Assembly (NCBI GenBank): GCA_025935515.1
Contig: JAICVC010000010.1
Coordinates: 1 to 24,519 of the forward strand
Direction: 5' to 3'
Length of the DNA stretch: 24,519 nucleotides
Source of the DNA: Sphingomonas sp.
GTDB lineage: Bacteria > Pseudomonadota > Alphaproteobacteria > Sphingomonadales > Sphingomonadaceae
Part shown: positions 14,426 through 21,554 of the stretch, in pieces
How positions within the stretch are numbered: position 1 is the first letter of the stretch
Layout of the letters: each line of letters begins with the position of its first letter
Notes under the pieces: model-generated
The model's database searches: none
What the model was told of the DNA's origin: nothing
The model's input: the letters and a program-made list of their open reading frames with translations, nothing else
Made by a program: the position numbers and the translations under genes

Positions 14426-16201
14426 ATGAAGACAGCGGATTTCCTAGTCGATCGCCTCAAGACGTGGGGCGTGAAGCGAATCTTCGGCTACCCGGGTGAC
14501 GGGATCAACGGGGTGATCGGCGCACTGCAACGCGACGGCGGCATCGAGTTCGTCCAACCCCGCCACGAGGAAATGGGCGCCTTCATGGCGGTCGCCCACG
14601 CCAAGTTCACCGGCAAGCTCGGTGTCTGCCTCGCCACCGGGGGACCCGGCGCGACGCACCTCGTCACCGGCCTTTACGACGCCAAGCTGGATCACATGCC
14701 GGTGCTTGCAATTTGCGGCCAGGCGGAAGCGACGGTGCGTGGCGGCAGCTACCAGCAGGAGCTCAATCTCGACCGGATGTTCGCCGACGTTTCCGAATAT
14801 GTACAGGAGGTCACGCACCCGGCCCAGCTGCCACACGTGATCGACCGCGCGATCCGCCTCGCCCTGGCGCGGCGTCAACCCACGGCCGTCATCATCCCCA
14901 AGGACGTCCAGGAGCAGCCGTTCGAGCCGCCCAAGCGGGCCCATGGCTTCACGCGCTCGGGTCCCGGCTATTCGCGACCGCGCGTCATCCCTGTCGAGGA
15001 CGACCTGCGCAAAGCGGCCGAGCTGCTCAACTCAGGCGAGAAGGTCGCAATGCTGATCGGAGCGGGAGCGATCGGTGCGTCCGACGAGGTCATCGCTGTC
15101 GCCGAAAGGCTCGGGGCCGGTGTCGCCAAGGCGCTGCTTGGCAAGACGGCGCTGCCCGACGACCTGCCGTTCGTGACGGGCTGCATCGGCCTGCTTGGAA
15201 CCAAGCCGAGCTCGGAACTGATGAACGGCTGCGACACGTTGCTGATCGTCGGCAGCGGCTTTCCATGGTCCGAATTCCTGCCGAAAACTGGGCAGGCACG
15301 AGCGGTCCAGATCGACGTCGAACCCGCTATGCTGTCGCTTCGCTATCCGTGCGAGGTCAACCTTCACGGCGACGCCGCCGAGACCCTCCGGCTGCTGCTG
15401 CCGCTGCTGAAGCAAAAAGACACCGGCTGGCGGCGCGGGATCGAAGCATCGCTCAAGGACTGGCGGCAGACGCTAAAGGCCCGGGCGATGACCAGGGCCC
15501 ATCCCGTCAATCCGCAGCGCGTGGTCTGGGAAATGTCGCCGCGCCTTCCTGAGAATGCGATCGTGACCAGCGACAGCGGCTCCTGCGCCAACTGGTTTGC
15601 GCGCGACTATCAGGTCAAGCGCGGGCAAATGGCTTCGCTGTCAGGCGGCCTCGCCTCGATGGGCGCTGCGGTCCCCTATGCCATCGGGGCCAAGTTCGCG
15701 CATCCCGACCGGCCGGTAATCGCGCTGGTGGGCGACGGCGCGATGCAGATGAACAACATGGCCGAGCTCATCACCGTGGCGAAATACGTGGACCGCTGGC
15801 CCGACAAGCGGCTCGTCACCTGCGTCTTCAACAACGAGGATTTGAACGAGGTCACCTGGGAGCAGCGCGTGATGAACGGCAACCCGCGCTACGATGCCAG
15901 CCAGGACATCCCCGACGTGCGCTATTCGCGCTTCGCCGAGCTGATTGGGCTCAAGGGCATTTATGTCAATGACCCGAAAGACCTCGGCGGCGCCTGGGAC
16001 GAAGCACTGGCCGCCGAGCGTCCAGTGGTTCTCGAGGTGAAGACGGACCCGGAGATCGCACCGCTGCCGCCGCACATCAGCCTTAAGCAAGCCAAGGGAT
16101 TCATGTTTGCCATGGCGAGGGACCAGGACGCCGGCCACGTGATCCGCGACACCGCGCGGCAGGTGGTCAACAAGGTGCTGCACCGCGAAGATACGGATTA
16201 A
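14426..16201 (+). CDS. Thiamine pyrophosphate-requiring enzyme, pyruvate oxidase/acetolactate synthase-like
   Basis: A 591-aa member of the POX/AHAS family. The N-terminal Pyr domain holds GYPGDGINGVIGAL and the catalytic-type glutamate E48 in PRHEEMGAF, with the family GGPGATHLVTGLYDAK next. The middle domain (about 195-330) has a Rossmann-like MLIGAGAIGAS. The C-terminal TPP domain has GDGAMQMNNMAEL (GDG at 436-438) ending with VFNNEDLNEVTWEQR. It resembles the YdaP/PoxB-type branch, so a pyruvate-decarboxylating oxidase is the likeliest role, but the substrate is not certain. It diverges from tRNA-Leu and converges on comM, sharing a TTAA stop overlap. Confidence 0.88.
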   Translation: MKTADFLVDRLKTWGVKRIFGYPGDGINGVIGALQRDGGIEFVQPRHEEMGAFMAVAHAKFTGKLGVCLATGGPGATHLVTGLYDAKLDHMPVLAICGQAEATVRGGSYQQELNLDRMFADVSEYVQEVTHPAQLPHVIDRAIRLALARRQPTAVIIPKDVQEQPFEPPKRAHGFTRSGPGYSRPRVIPVEDDLRKAAELLNSGEKVAMLIGAGAIGASDEVIAVAERLGAGVAKALLGKTALPDDLPFVTGCIGLLGTKPSSELMNGCDTLLIVGSGFPWSEFLPKTGQARAVQIDVEPAMLSLRYPCEVNLHGDAAETLRLLLPLLKQKDTGWRRGIEASLKDWRQTLKARAMTRAHPVNPQRVVWEMSPRLPENAIVTSDSGSCANWFARDYQVKRGQMASLSGGLASMGAAVPYAIGAKFAHPDRPVIALVGDGAMQMNNMAELITVAKYVDRWPDKRLVTCVFNNEDLNEVTWEQRVMNGNPRYDASQDIPDVRYSRFAELIGLKGIYVNDPKDLGGAWDEALAAERPVVLEVKTDPEIAPLPPHISLKQAKGFMFAMARDQDAGHVIRDTARQVVNKVLHREDTD

Positions 16202-17706
16202 TTGCGCGGCGCCTGCCGTCGGTAACTGAGCGCTTCGGCGACATGGATGCGTCCGACCTGCTCGGCTCCGGCGAGGTCGGCGATGGTCCTGGCGACCCGC
16301 AGCACCCGGTGAAAGCCGCGTGCCGACAGGCGCATCGCGGCGGCGGCATCGGCGAGCAGCTTGCGGCCCGGTTCGTCGGGCGTGGCGACCTGGTCGAGCA
16401 ATTCGCCGTCGGCCTCGGCGTTGGTGCGCGGACCGTGGCCGTTATAGCGGTCCGCCTGGACCTGCCGGGCCGCGGCGACGCGGCGAGCGACCTCCGTGCT
16501 GCCCTCGGCGGGCGGGGGCAAGGTGAGATCGGCAGCCGACACGCCGGGAACCTCGACATGAAGATCGATGCGGTCGAGCAGCGGCCCTGACACGCGCGCC
16601 TGGTAATCGGCGGCGCAGCGCGGGGCGCGGCTGCAGGCCAGCGCCGGATCGCCGAGATGCCCGCAGCGGCACGGGTTCATCGCCGCGATCAGCTGGACCC
16701 GCGCCGGGAAGGTGACGTGGGTATTGGCGCGGGCGACGCTGACATTGCCGGTCTCCAGCGGCTGGCGCAGCGAATCGAGCACCGGTCGCTGGAACTCGGG
16801 AAGCTCGTCGAGGAACAGCACCCCGAGGTGCGCGAGGCTGATCTCGCCAGGACGGACGCGCAGGCCCCCGCCGACCAGCGCCGGCATCGAGGCGCTGTGG
16901 TGCGGGGCCCGGAACGGCCGCCGGCGCCGGATCTTGCCGCCGCCGAGCTCGCCGGCGACGGAGGCGACCATCGAGACTTCGAGCGCCTCGCTCGGCTGCA
17001 GCGGCGGCAGGATTCCCGGCAGGCAGGCCGCGAGCAGCGACTTCCCGGCGCCGGGCGGACCGCTCATCAGCAGGTTGTGGCCTCCAGCCGCGGCGATCTC
17101 GAGCGCGCGCTTGGCGACCTCCTGGCCCTTGACCTGCGCAAGATCGGGGCCGCGGCCGGGCGCTTCGGCTTCGGCGGCCGGAGGCGCCGGGACCAGCGAC
17201 GTGCCCTTGAGGTGTGCAAGCAGCGCCAGCAGGTCCGGGGCCGCGATCACGTCGAGCTGCCCGGCCCAGCTCGCTTCGCTGCCTTGCGCCGCCGGGCAGA
17301 TCAGGCCCCGGTCGAGCGAAGACGCGTGGATCGCGGCCAGGAGCACGCCCGGCGACGCGGCGATCCGTCCGTCCAGGCTAAGCTCGCCCACCGCGACATA
17401 ATGCGACAGTGTCTCGGCGTCGGTGGCGCCGATCGCCGCCAGCAGACCAAGCGCGATGGGCAGGTCGTAATGCGAGCCTTCCTTGGGAAGGTCGGCGGGC
17501 GAAAGGTTGACGGTGATGACCTTGGGCGGAAGCGCGAGCCCGATCGAGGCGAGCGCCGCGCGCACGCGTTCCCGGCTCTCCGCCACCGCCTTGTCCGGAA
17601 GCCCGACGATCGTGAACTTGGGCAGCCCCGACGAAAGCTGCACCTGGACTTCGACGGAGCGAGCCTCGAGCCCGAGATAGGCGACGGTAGCGACGGTCGC
17701 GGCCAT
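16198..17706 (-). CDS. comM: YifB family Mg-chelatase-like AAA+ ATPase (ComM)
   Basis: A 502-aa cytosolic AAA+ helicase-like protein; ComM promotes branch migration during integration of transformed DNA in naturally competent species. The N-terminal ChlI-like domain begins AYLGLEARSVEVQVQLS and includes FTIVGLPDKAVAESRERVRA and NLSPADLPKEGSHYDLPIAL. The Walker A motif GPPGAGKS is at 216-223 and Walker B GVLFLDELPEF near 300. A cysteine cluster (MNPCRCGHLGDP...CSRAPRCAADY) lies around 345-370, and the C-terminal Mg_chelatase_C part includes ARGFHRVLRVARTIADL. Its TAA is interleaved with the TPP-enzyme stop. Confidence 0.95.
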   Translation of the reverse strand: MAATVATVAYLGLEARSVEVQVQLSSGLPKFTIVGLPDKAVAESRERVRAALASIGLALPPKVITVNLSPADLPKEGSHYDLPIALGLLAAIGATDAETLSHYVAVGELSLDGRIAASPGVLLAAIHASSLDRGLICPAAQGSEASWAGQLDVIAAPDLLALLAHLKGTSLVPAPPAAEAEAPGRGPDLAQVKGQEVAKRALEIAAAGGHNLLMSGPPGAGKSLLAACLPGILPPLQPSEALEVSMVASVAGELGGGKIRRRRPFRAPHHSASMPALVGGGLRVRPGEISLAHLGVLFLDELPEFQRPVLDSLRQPLETGNVSVARANTHVTFPARVQLIAAMNPCRCGHLGDPALACSRAPRCAADYQARVSGPLLDRIDLHVEVPGVSAADLTLPPPAEGSTEVARRVAAARQVQADRYNGHGPRTNAEADGELLDQVATPDEPGRKLLADAAAAMRLSARGFHRVLRVARTIADLAGAEQVGRIHVAEALSYRRQAPRN

Positions 17707-17725
17707 CTAGGCCGCTCCCTTTCTT

Positions 17726-17808
17726 GTCATTCCCGCGACGGCGGCAATCCCGCTTTTATTCAAACCCTTGCCCGAAGGCAGCGGGACCCCCGCTTTCGCG
17801 GGGGTGAC
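17726..17808. repeat. REP-like inverted repeat in the comM-PGPGW intergenic region
   Basis: Begins GTCATTCCCGCGACGG and ends CCCCCGCTTTCGCGGGGGTGAC, with internal AATCCCGC and GCGGGACC blocks. This is the common GTCATTCCCGC-type intergenic repeat and differs from the GTCATTGCGAG family. The remainder of the 213-nt divergent space (17707-17919) contains a 6-bp inverted repeat CTAGCT/AGCTAG at 17832-17854 and no obvious gene. Confidence 0.65.
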
Positions 17809-17919
17809 GGTAAAGAGGTTCAGACATCCCCCTAGCTCGGCGGAGCAAAGCTAGACCGCAGTGGACCTTTCCCGCAAGCGCCTTGCGCTCGGCGGCCGGG
17901 ATGACCAAATGCTGCTCCC

Positions 17920-18249
17920 ATGGAACGGCGGGAAAAGTGGCGTAGATTCCTCGACAATCCGATTGTCGAATGGACGATCTTCGCGGCCGGCGTGCTGCTG
18001 ATCATCGGCGGACTGGTGATCGCCCCGCTCCCGGGACCGGGGGGGATTTTCCTGATTGCGCCGGGGGTCGCGCTCATCCTCAAGACCAGCATGTGGGCTA
18101 AGCGCCGCTACGTGCGGGTCAAGCGCTGGCAGCCCAAGGCGGGCCGCTGGATGGACTGGGCGCTTCGGCGGCAGAGCCATCAGCGGCGCGAAGCGCTGCG
18201 CAAGGCTGAGCGGCAAGGCGAGGCGCCCGAAAGCCGTGCCGGCAATTGA
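17920..18249 (+). CDS. PGPGW-motif transmembrane protein
   Basis: A 109-aa inner-membrane protein. Two hydrophobic stretches (about 18-36 and 43-57) flank the conserved turn APLPGPGGIFL, the hallmark of the putative PGPGW transmembrane family; function unknown. The tail is strongly basic with many Arg. No clear SD precedes the ATG at 17920, and other nearby ATGs are out of frame. It runs into the promoter of rpmH, whose -35 box overlaps its stop codon. Confidence 0.8.
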   Translation: MERREKWRRFLDNPIVEWTIFAAGVLLIIGGLVIAPLPGPGGIFLIAPGVALILKTSMWAKRRYVRVKRWQPKAGRWMDWALRRQSHQRREALRKAERQGEAPESRAGN

Positions 18250-18274
18250 CTTGCCGGCCCTGCTCCACTATCGG
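18246..18274 (+). promoter_or_regulatory. Candidate promoter of rpmH-rnpA
   Basis: TTGACT (18246-18251), 17-nt spacer, TATCGG (18269-18274), followed by a leader of about 60 nt. The -35 is strong and the -10 weak. Confidence 0.45.
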
Positions 18275-18287
18275 CGCGCACGACAAC

Positions 18288-18316
18288 GGCTGCCTCTTGG
18301 GCGGCCCTTTTTCTTT
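18288..18316 (+). terminator. Terminator- or attenuator-like hairpin in the rpmH leader
   Basis: GGCTGCC and GGCGGCC form a 7-bp stem (one G-U) around TCTTG and are followed by CTTTTTCTTT. It lies between the candidate rpmH promoter and the rpmH start, so it could attenuate rpmH-rnpA; it could also end the upstream PGPGW transcript. Confidence 0.5.
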
Positions 18317-18334
18317 GAATTCGAACTTAAAGGC

Positions 18335-18799
18335 ATGAGCGATGAAGCGCACCTTCCAGCCGAGCAACCTGGTCCGCAAGCGGCGTCACGGGTTCCGCAG
18401 CCGCATGGCGACCGTCGGCGGCCGCAAGGTGCTGAACGCTCGCCGCGCGCGCGGCCGCAAGAAGCTCAGCGCCTAGGCACCATCAAGAAGCGCGCCGATT
18501 TCCTCGCCGCGAACGGCGGGCTGCGCACGACCACCCCCGGCTTCATCTTGCTCGTCCGCGATCGCGAGGATTCGAACCCCGCGATGCGCGTCGGCTTCAC
18601 TGTCACCAAGAAGATCGGCGGCGCAGTCGTGCGCAACCGCATGAAGCGCCGTTTTCGCGCGCTCGCCCGCGAGATCGTCCCAGCTAAGGGCCTGCCCGGC
18701 GCCGACCATGTGATGATCGGACGAGCCAAGGGCATCGAGCGCGAGTTCGCCCTGCTTCGTTCGGAGCTCGCCGGCGCGCTGGATAAGCTGCGGAAATGA
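18335..18799 (+). CDS. rnpA: Ribonuclease P protein component (start uncertain, probably overlaps rpmH)
   Basis: Protein cofactor of RNase P, which assists the catalytic RNA in cutting pre-tRNA 5' leaders. The core starts TIKKRADFLAANGG near 18479 and includes FILLVRDRE, RVGFTVTKKIGGAVVRNRMKRRFRAL (RNR signature region, about residues 90-110) and HVMIGRAKGIE. No ATG, GTG or TTG lies between the rpmH stop and the core. The next in-frame CTG or TTG downstream would delete the conserved first helix. The nearest canonical upstream start is ATG 18335, giving 154 aa with a Pro/Ala/Arg-rich extension of about 48 aa read through all of rpmH. A non-canonical start (CTA 18473 or ATC 18482) is the alternative. 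Confidence 0.9.
   Translation: MSDEAHLPAEQPGPQAASRVPQPHGDRRRPQGAERSPRARPQEAQRLGTIKKRADFLAANGGLRTTTPGFILLVRDREDSNPAMRVGFTVTKKIGGAVVRNRMKRRFRALAREIVPAKGLPGADHVMIGRAKGIEREFALLRSELAGALDKLRK
18342..18476 (+). CDS. rpmH: 50S ribosomal protein L34
   Basis: 44-aa basic protein of the large ribosomal subunit. It begins MKRTFQPSNLVRKRRHGFRS and continues with the typical MATVGGRKVLNARRARGRK. The SD-like AAAGG (about 18329-18333) is 8 nt before the ATG. The whole gene lies inside the longer reading frame that ends as rnpA, in the -1 relative frame, with an rnpA-frame ATG only four nucleotides earlier. Confidence 0.97.
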   Translation: MKRTFQPSNLVRKRRHGFRSRMATVGGRKVLNARRARGRKKLSA

Positions 18800-18810
18800 G
18801 TATTTTCTGC

Positions 18811-18875
18811 GTCATCGTGAGGAGCGCAGCGACGAAGCGATCCAGACTGGATTGCTTCGCTTTGCTCGCAATGAC
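18811..18875. repeat. Inverted-repeat element, copy B (rnpA-yidD)
   Basis: GTCATCGTGAG...CGAAGCGATCCAG, one loop base, CTGGATTGCTTCG...CTCGCAATGAC. The long arm is at the left, the same orientation as copy A. It fills the rnpA-yidD gap and may form a stable mRNA hairpin in the operon transcript. Confidence 0.9.
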
Positions 18876-18881
18876 GATCTG

Positions 18882-19112
18882 ATGGTCGCCAAGCTCATGA
18901 TCCTAGTCGCCAAGGGCTGGCAGAAGGGCCCCTCGCAGATCCTGCCGCCGAGCTGCCGCTACCAGCCGAGCTGCTCGGCCTATGCGATCACCGCGATTGA
19001 ACGCTATGGCGCCGCGCGCGGGGGATGGATGGCGGTGAAGCGCATTCTCCGCTGCCACCCGTGGGGCGGCCAAGGCTATGACCCCGTCCCCGAGAGGATC
19101 GAAGGCAAGTGA
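18882..19112 (+). CDS. yidD: Membrane protein insertion efficiency factor YidD
   Basis: Small membrane-associated protein of 76 aa that helps YidC-dependent insertion. Family signature: ILPPSCRYQPSCSAYAITAI with three cysteines, then GWMAVKRILRCHPWGGQGYDPVP. Start options are ATG 18882 (chosen) and ATG 18897; neither has a clear SD, and the frame upstream is translated repeat. Its TGA overlaps the GTG start of yidC as GTGA. Confidence 0.93.
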   Translation: MVAKLMILVAKGWQKGPSQILPPSCRYQPSCSAYAITAIERYGAARGGWMAVKRILRCHPWGGQGYDPVPERIEGK

Positions 19113-20815
19113 ACGACAGCAAGAACCTGATCCTCGCGGTGGCATTGAGCGCGCTCGTCCTGCTCGGCTGGAGCTGGGCCGCAAACAAATTCTTCCCGAC
19201 CGCCAATCCGCCGAGCACCAAGGTCGAGGCGGGCAAGCAGCAGCCACTTCCCCAGCCGCAGGCGCAGCCATCCGCGCCGGCGACTCCCAAGGCGACACAA
19301 ACGGTGGCCGCGGCGCTTGGGTCGAACCCGCGCGTGAGCATCCGGACGCCTTCGCTCCAGGGCTCGATCAACCTCAAAGGCGCGCAGATCGACGATTTGC
19401 TGCTGCTCGATCAGAAGCAGACCATCGCCAGGAACTCACCGCCCGTCAGGCTGCTCTCCCCACTCGGCGCGCCGGGGGCCTATATCGCACAATTCGGCTG
19501 GACTGCGCAGGGTGGGCAGGCCCCGGCCCTCGATGCCCTGTGGACCGCCGACCGGCAGGTCCTGTCACCTGGGCAGCCGGTAACGCTGAGCACCCGGACT
19601 GCTGACGGCACGCGCTATCAGATCAGGATTGCGGTGGATGACGGCTACCTCTTCACGGTCCAGCAAAGCGTCGCCAATGCATCGGGCCAGCCGCTGAACG
19701 TTCGCCCGATCGGCCTGGTCAGCCGCGCGCAGCAGTCGCACGATCCCGACAGTTGGACCAATCACGTCGGCCCGATCGGGCTGTTCGACGGCAAGGCCAA
19801 TTACGAGGTCAACTGGAAGGATCTCGACGAAGGCGCCGGCGAGGCGTTCGACAACACCAGCGGCTGGCTCGGCTTCACCGACAAATACTGGCTAACCGCC
19901 CTGGTCCCGCAGGGTGCGATGAACGGCCAGTTCCGCCGGTCGCCGGGCGGTGGCTACCAGGCCGACTATGCGCTCGCCCCGGCAAGCGTGGCGCCGGGCC
20001 AAACGGTGACGACACAGACGCGCCTGTTCGCGGGCGCGAAGGAAAAGTCCTGGCTCGACCGCTACGAAGAGGCCGGAATCCCCAAGCTCTCCAAGTCGAT
20101 CGACTGGGGTTGGTTCGAATGGTTCATGCGGCCGATCTTCGACCTCCTGATGTTCCTGTTCCACGCCCTGGGCAACTTCGGCGCGGCGATCATCTGCCTC
20201 ACGCTCATCGTCCGCGCGCTCATGTTCCCAATCGCCCAGAAGCAGTTCCAGTCGATGGCCGCGATGCGCAAGGTCCAGCCGAAGATGAAGGCCATCCAGG
20301 AGCGCTTCAAGGACGACAAGCAGCGCCAGCAGCAGGAGATCCTGAAGCTCTACCAGGCCGAGAAGATCAACCCGGCCGCGGGCTGCCTGCCGATCCTGCT
20401 CCAGATCCCGGTCTTCTACGCGCTCTACAAGGTGCTGCTGGTCAGCGTCGAAATGCGCCACCAGCCGTTCGTTCTGTGGATCAAGGACCTGTCCGCGGCC
20501 GATCCGCTGACGCCGGTCAATCTGTTCGGACTGCTGAGCTTCGCCCCGCCGGCGTTCCTCGCCATCGGCGTGCTGCCGATCCTGGTCGGCGCGACCCAGT
20601 GGATGTCGATGAAATTGAACCCGCAGCCGATGGACCCGACGCAAGCCCAGATCTTCGCGATCATGCCCTGGTTCCTGGTGTTCATCATGGCGCCGTTCGC
20701 AGCCGGGCTGCAGCTCTACTGGATCACCAACAACGTGCTGACGATGGCCCAGCAATGGTGGTTGTATCGCAAGTACGGCCTGCACTTCAGCGACACCCAC
20801 CCGGTCCATACGTAG
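19109..20815 (+). CDS. yidC: Membrane protein insertase YidC
   Basis: Inserts and folds inner-membrane proteins, alone or with Sec. 568 aa with a GTG start at 19109 overlapping yidD by 4 nt. The first helix is at about 6-24 (LILAVALSALVLLGWSWA). A large periplasmic beta-domain (about 55-335) follows, then the conserved Oxa1-like C-domain (about 345-560) with FPIAQKQFQSMAAMRKVQPK, INPAAGCLPILLQIPVFYALY and ITNNVLTMAQQWWL. The gene is followed by inverted repeat C. Confidence 0.98.
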   Translation: MNDSKNLILAVALSALVLLGWSWAANKFFPTANPPSTKVEAGKQQPLPQPQAQPSAPATPKATQTVAAALGSNPRVSIRTPSLQGSINLKGAQIDDLLLLDQKQTIARNSPPVRLLSPLGAPGAYIAQFGWTAQGGQAPALDALWTADRQVLSPGQPVTLSTRTADGTRYQIRIAVDDGYLFTVQQSVANASGQPLNVRPIGLVSRAQQSHDPDSWTNHVGPIGLFDGKANYEVNWKDLDEGAGEAFDNTSGWLGFTDKYWLTALVPQGAMNGQFRRSPGGGYQADYALAPASVAPGQTVTTQTRLFAGAKEKSWLDRYEEAGIPKLSKSIDWGWFEWFMRPIFDLLMFLFHALGNFGAAIICLTLIVRALMFPIAQKQFQSMAAMRKVQPKMKAIQERFKDDKQRQQQEILKLYQAEKINPAAGCLPILLQIPVFYALYKVLLVSVEMRHQPFVLWIKDLSAADPLTPVNLFGLLSFAPPAFLAIGVLPILVGATQWMSMKLNPQPMDPTQAQIFAIMPWFLVFIMAPFAAGLQLYWITNNVLTMAQQWWLYRKYGLHFSDTHPVHT

Positions 20816-20821
20816 GAATTC

Positions 20822-20901
20822 GTCATTGCGAGCGCAGCGAAGCAATCCAGAACGTCCGGAGAAGAGCTGGATTGCTTCGTCGCTCCGCTCCTCGCAATGA
20901 C
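20822..20901. repeat. Inverted-repeat element, copy C (yidC-engB)
   Basis: GTCATTGCGAG...CGAAGCAATCCAG, 16-nt loop, CTGGATTGCTTCG...CTCGCAATGAC. The long arm is at the right, so it is inverted relative to copies A and B. The right terminus contains the engB start codon (20897-20899). Confidence 0.9.
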
Positions 20902-21544
20902 GGACGGGATGGAACTGGAGGGTCTTTCGGAACGCGCGCGCAAGCTGTTCGCGGGACCGATCGAGTTCCTGAAGTCCGCGCCCGACCTCAGGTTCCTGCC
21001 CGAACCGCAAGCGCCCGAGATTGCCTTCGCCGGCCGCTCCAACGTCGGCAAGAGCTCGCTTCTCAATGCCCTCACCAACCGCAAGGGACTCGCCCGCACT
21101 TCGAACACGCCCGGCCGCACGCAGGAGCTCAATTTCTTCGATGTCGGCGAGCCGCTCCAGCTGCGCCTCGTCGACATGCCCGGCTACGGCTTTGCCGAGG
21201 CGCCCAAAGACTTAGTCAAACGCTGGAAGCGGGTGGTGAACGATTATCTGCGCGGCCGCGAGGTGCTCAAGCGGGCGCTGGTCCTGGTCGATGCGCGCCA
21301 CGGCCTCAAGGAGGTCGACCGCGAGATGATGCGCATGCTCGACGATGCCGCGGTCAGCTATCACATCGTCCTCACCAAAAGCGACAAGGTGAAACCGTCG
21401 GCGCTCGGCACCCTCTATGAAACAACGCTGACCGAGGCGGCGAAACATCCCGCCGCGCATCCCGCCATCTTCACCACCTCGAGCGAAACCGGTAGCGGGA
21501 TCGCCGAGTTACGAACGGCAATCCTCGAAGCCGCGACCGCCTAG
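20897..21544 (+). CDS. engB: Ribosome biogenesis GTP-binding protein YihA/YsxC/EngB
   Basis: Essential-type GTPase for 50S assembly in many bacteria. 215 aa. G-motifs: G1 GRSNVGKS (46-53), G2 around TPGRT (71-75), G3 DMPG (93-96), G4 TKSD (160-163) and a G5-like TTSSETG. The ATG at 20897 lies in the end of repeat C; ATG 20909 (MELEGLSERA) is the alternative. It continues the rpmH-rnpA-yidD-yidC block, and GST follows after 10 nt. Confidence 0.95.
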   Translation: MTDGMELEGLSERARKLFAGPIEFLKSAPDLRFLPEPQAPEIAFAGRSNVGKSSLLNALTNRKGLARTSNTPGRTQELNFFDVGEPLQLRLVDMPGYGFAEAPKDLVKRWKRVVNDYLRGREVLKRALVLVDARHGLKEVDREMMRMLDDAAVSYHIVLTKSDKVKPSALGTLYETTLTEAAKHPAAHPAIFTTSSETGSGIAELRTAILEAATA

Positions 21545-21554
21545 GGAGACTGAC

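Noticed and set aside
16657..17835. 392-aa open frame antisense to comM
   Set aside because: Highly Arg/Gly/Asp-rich, without domain signatures, and fully opposite a well-conserved AAA+ gene; a GC-rich shadow frame.
18240..18342. Chromosome origin near rpmH
   Set aside because: rpmH is beside oriC in some bacteria, but no DnaA-box cluster, AT-rich unwinding region or dnaA gene is seen here.
18521..18560. Internal CTG or TTG starts for rnpA
   Set aside because: They would remove the conserved KKRADFLAAN helix of the RNase P protein, so they cannot be the functional start.
18852..18881. Extended yidD start inside repeat B
   Set aside because: The added residues (LRFARND) are translated repeat sequence, and YidD does not need them.
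19753..21420. 555-aa plus-strand open frame across yidC and engB
   Set aside because: Runs out of frame through two clear genes and the repeat, with Arg/Pro/Gly-rich composition typical of a shadow frame.
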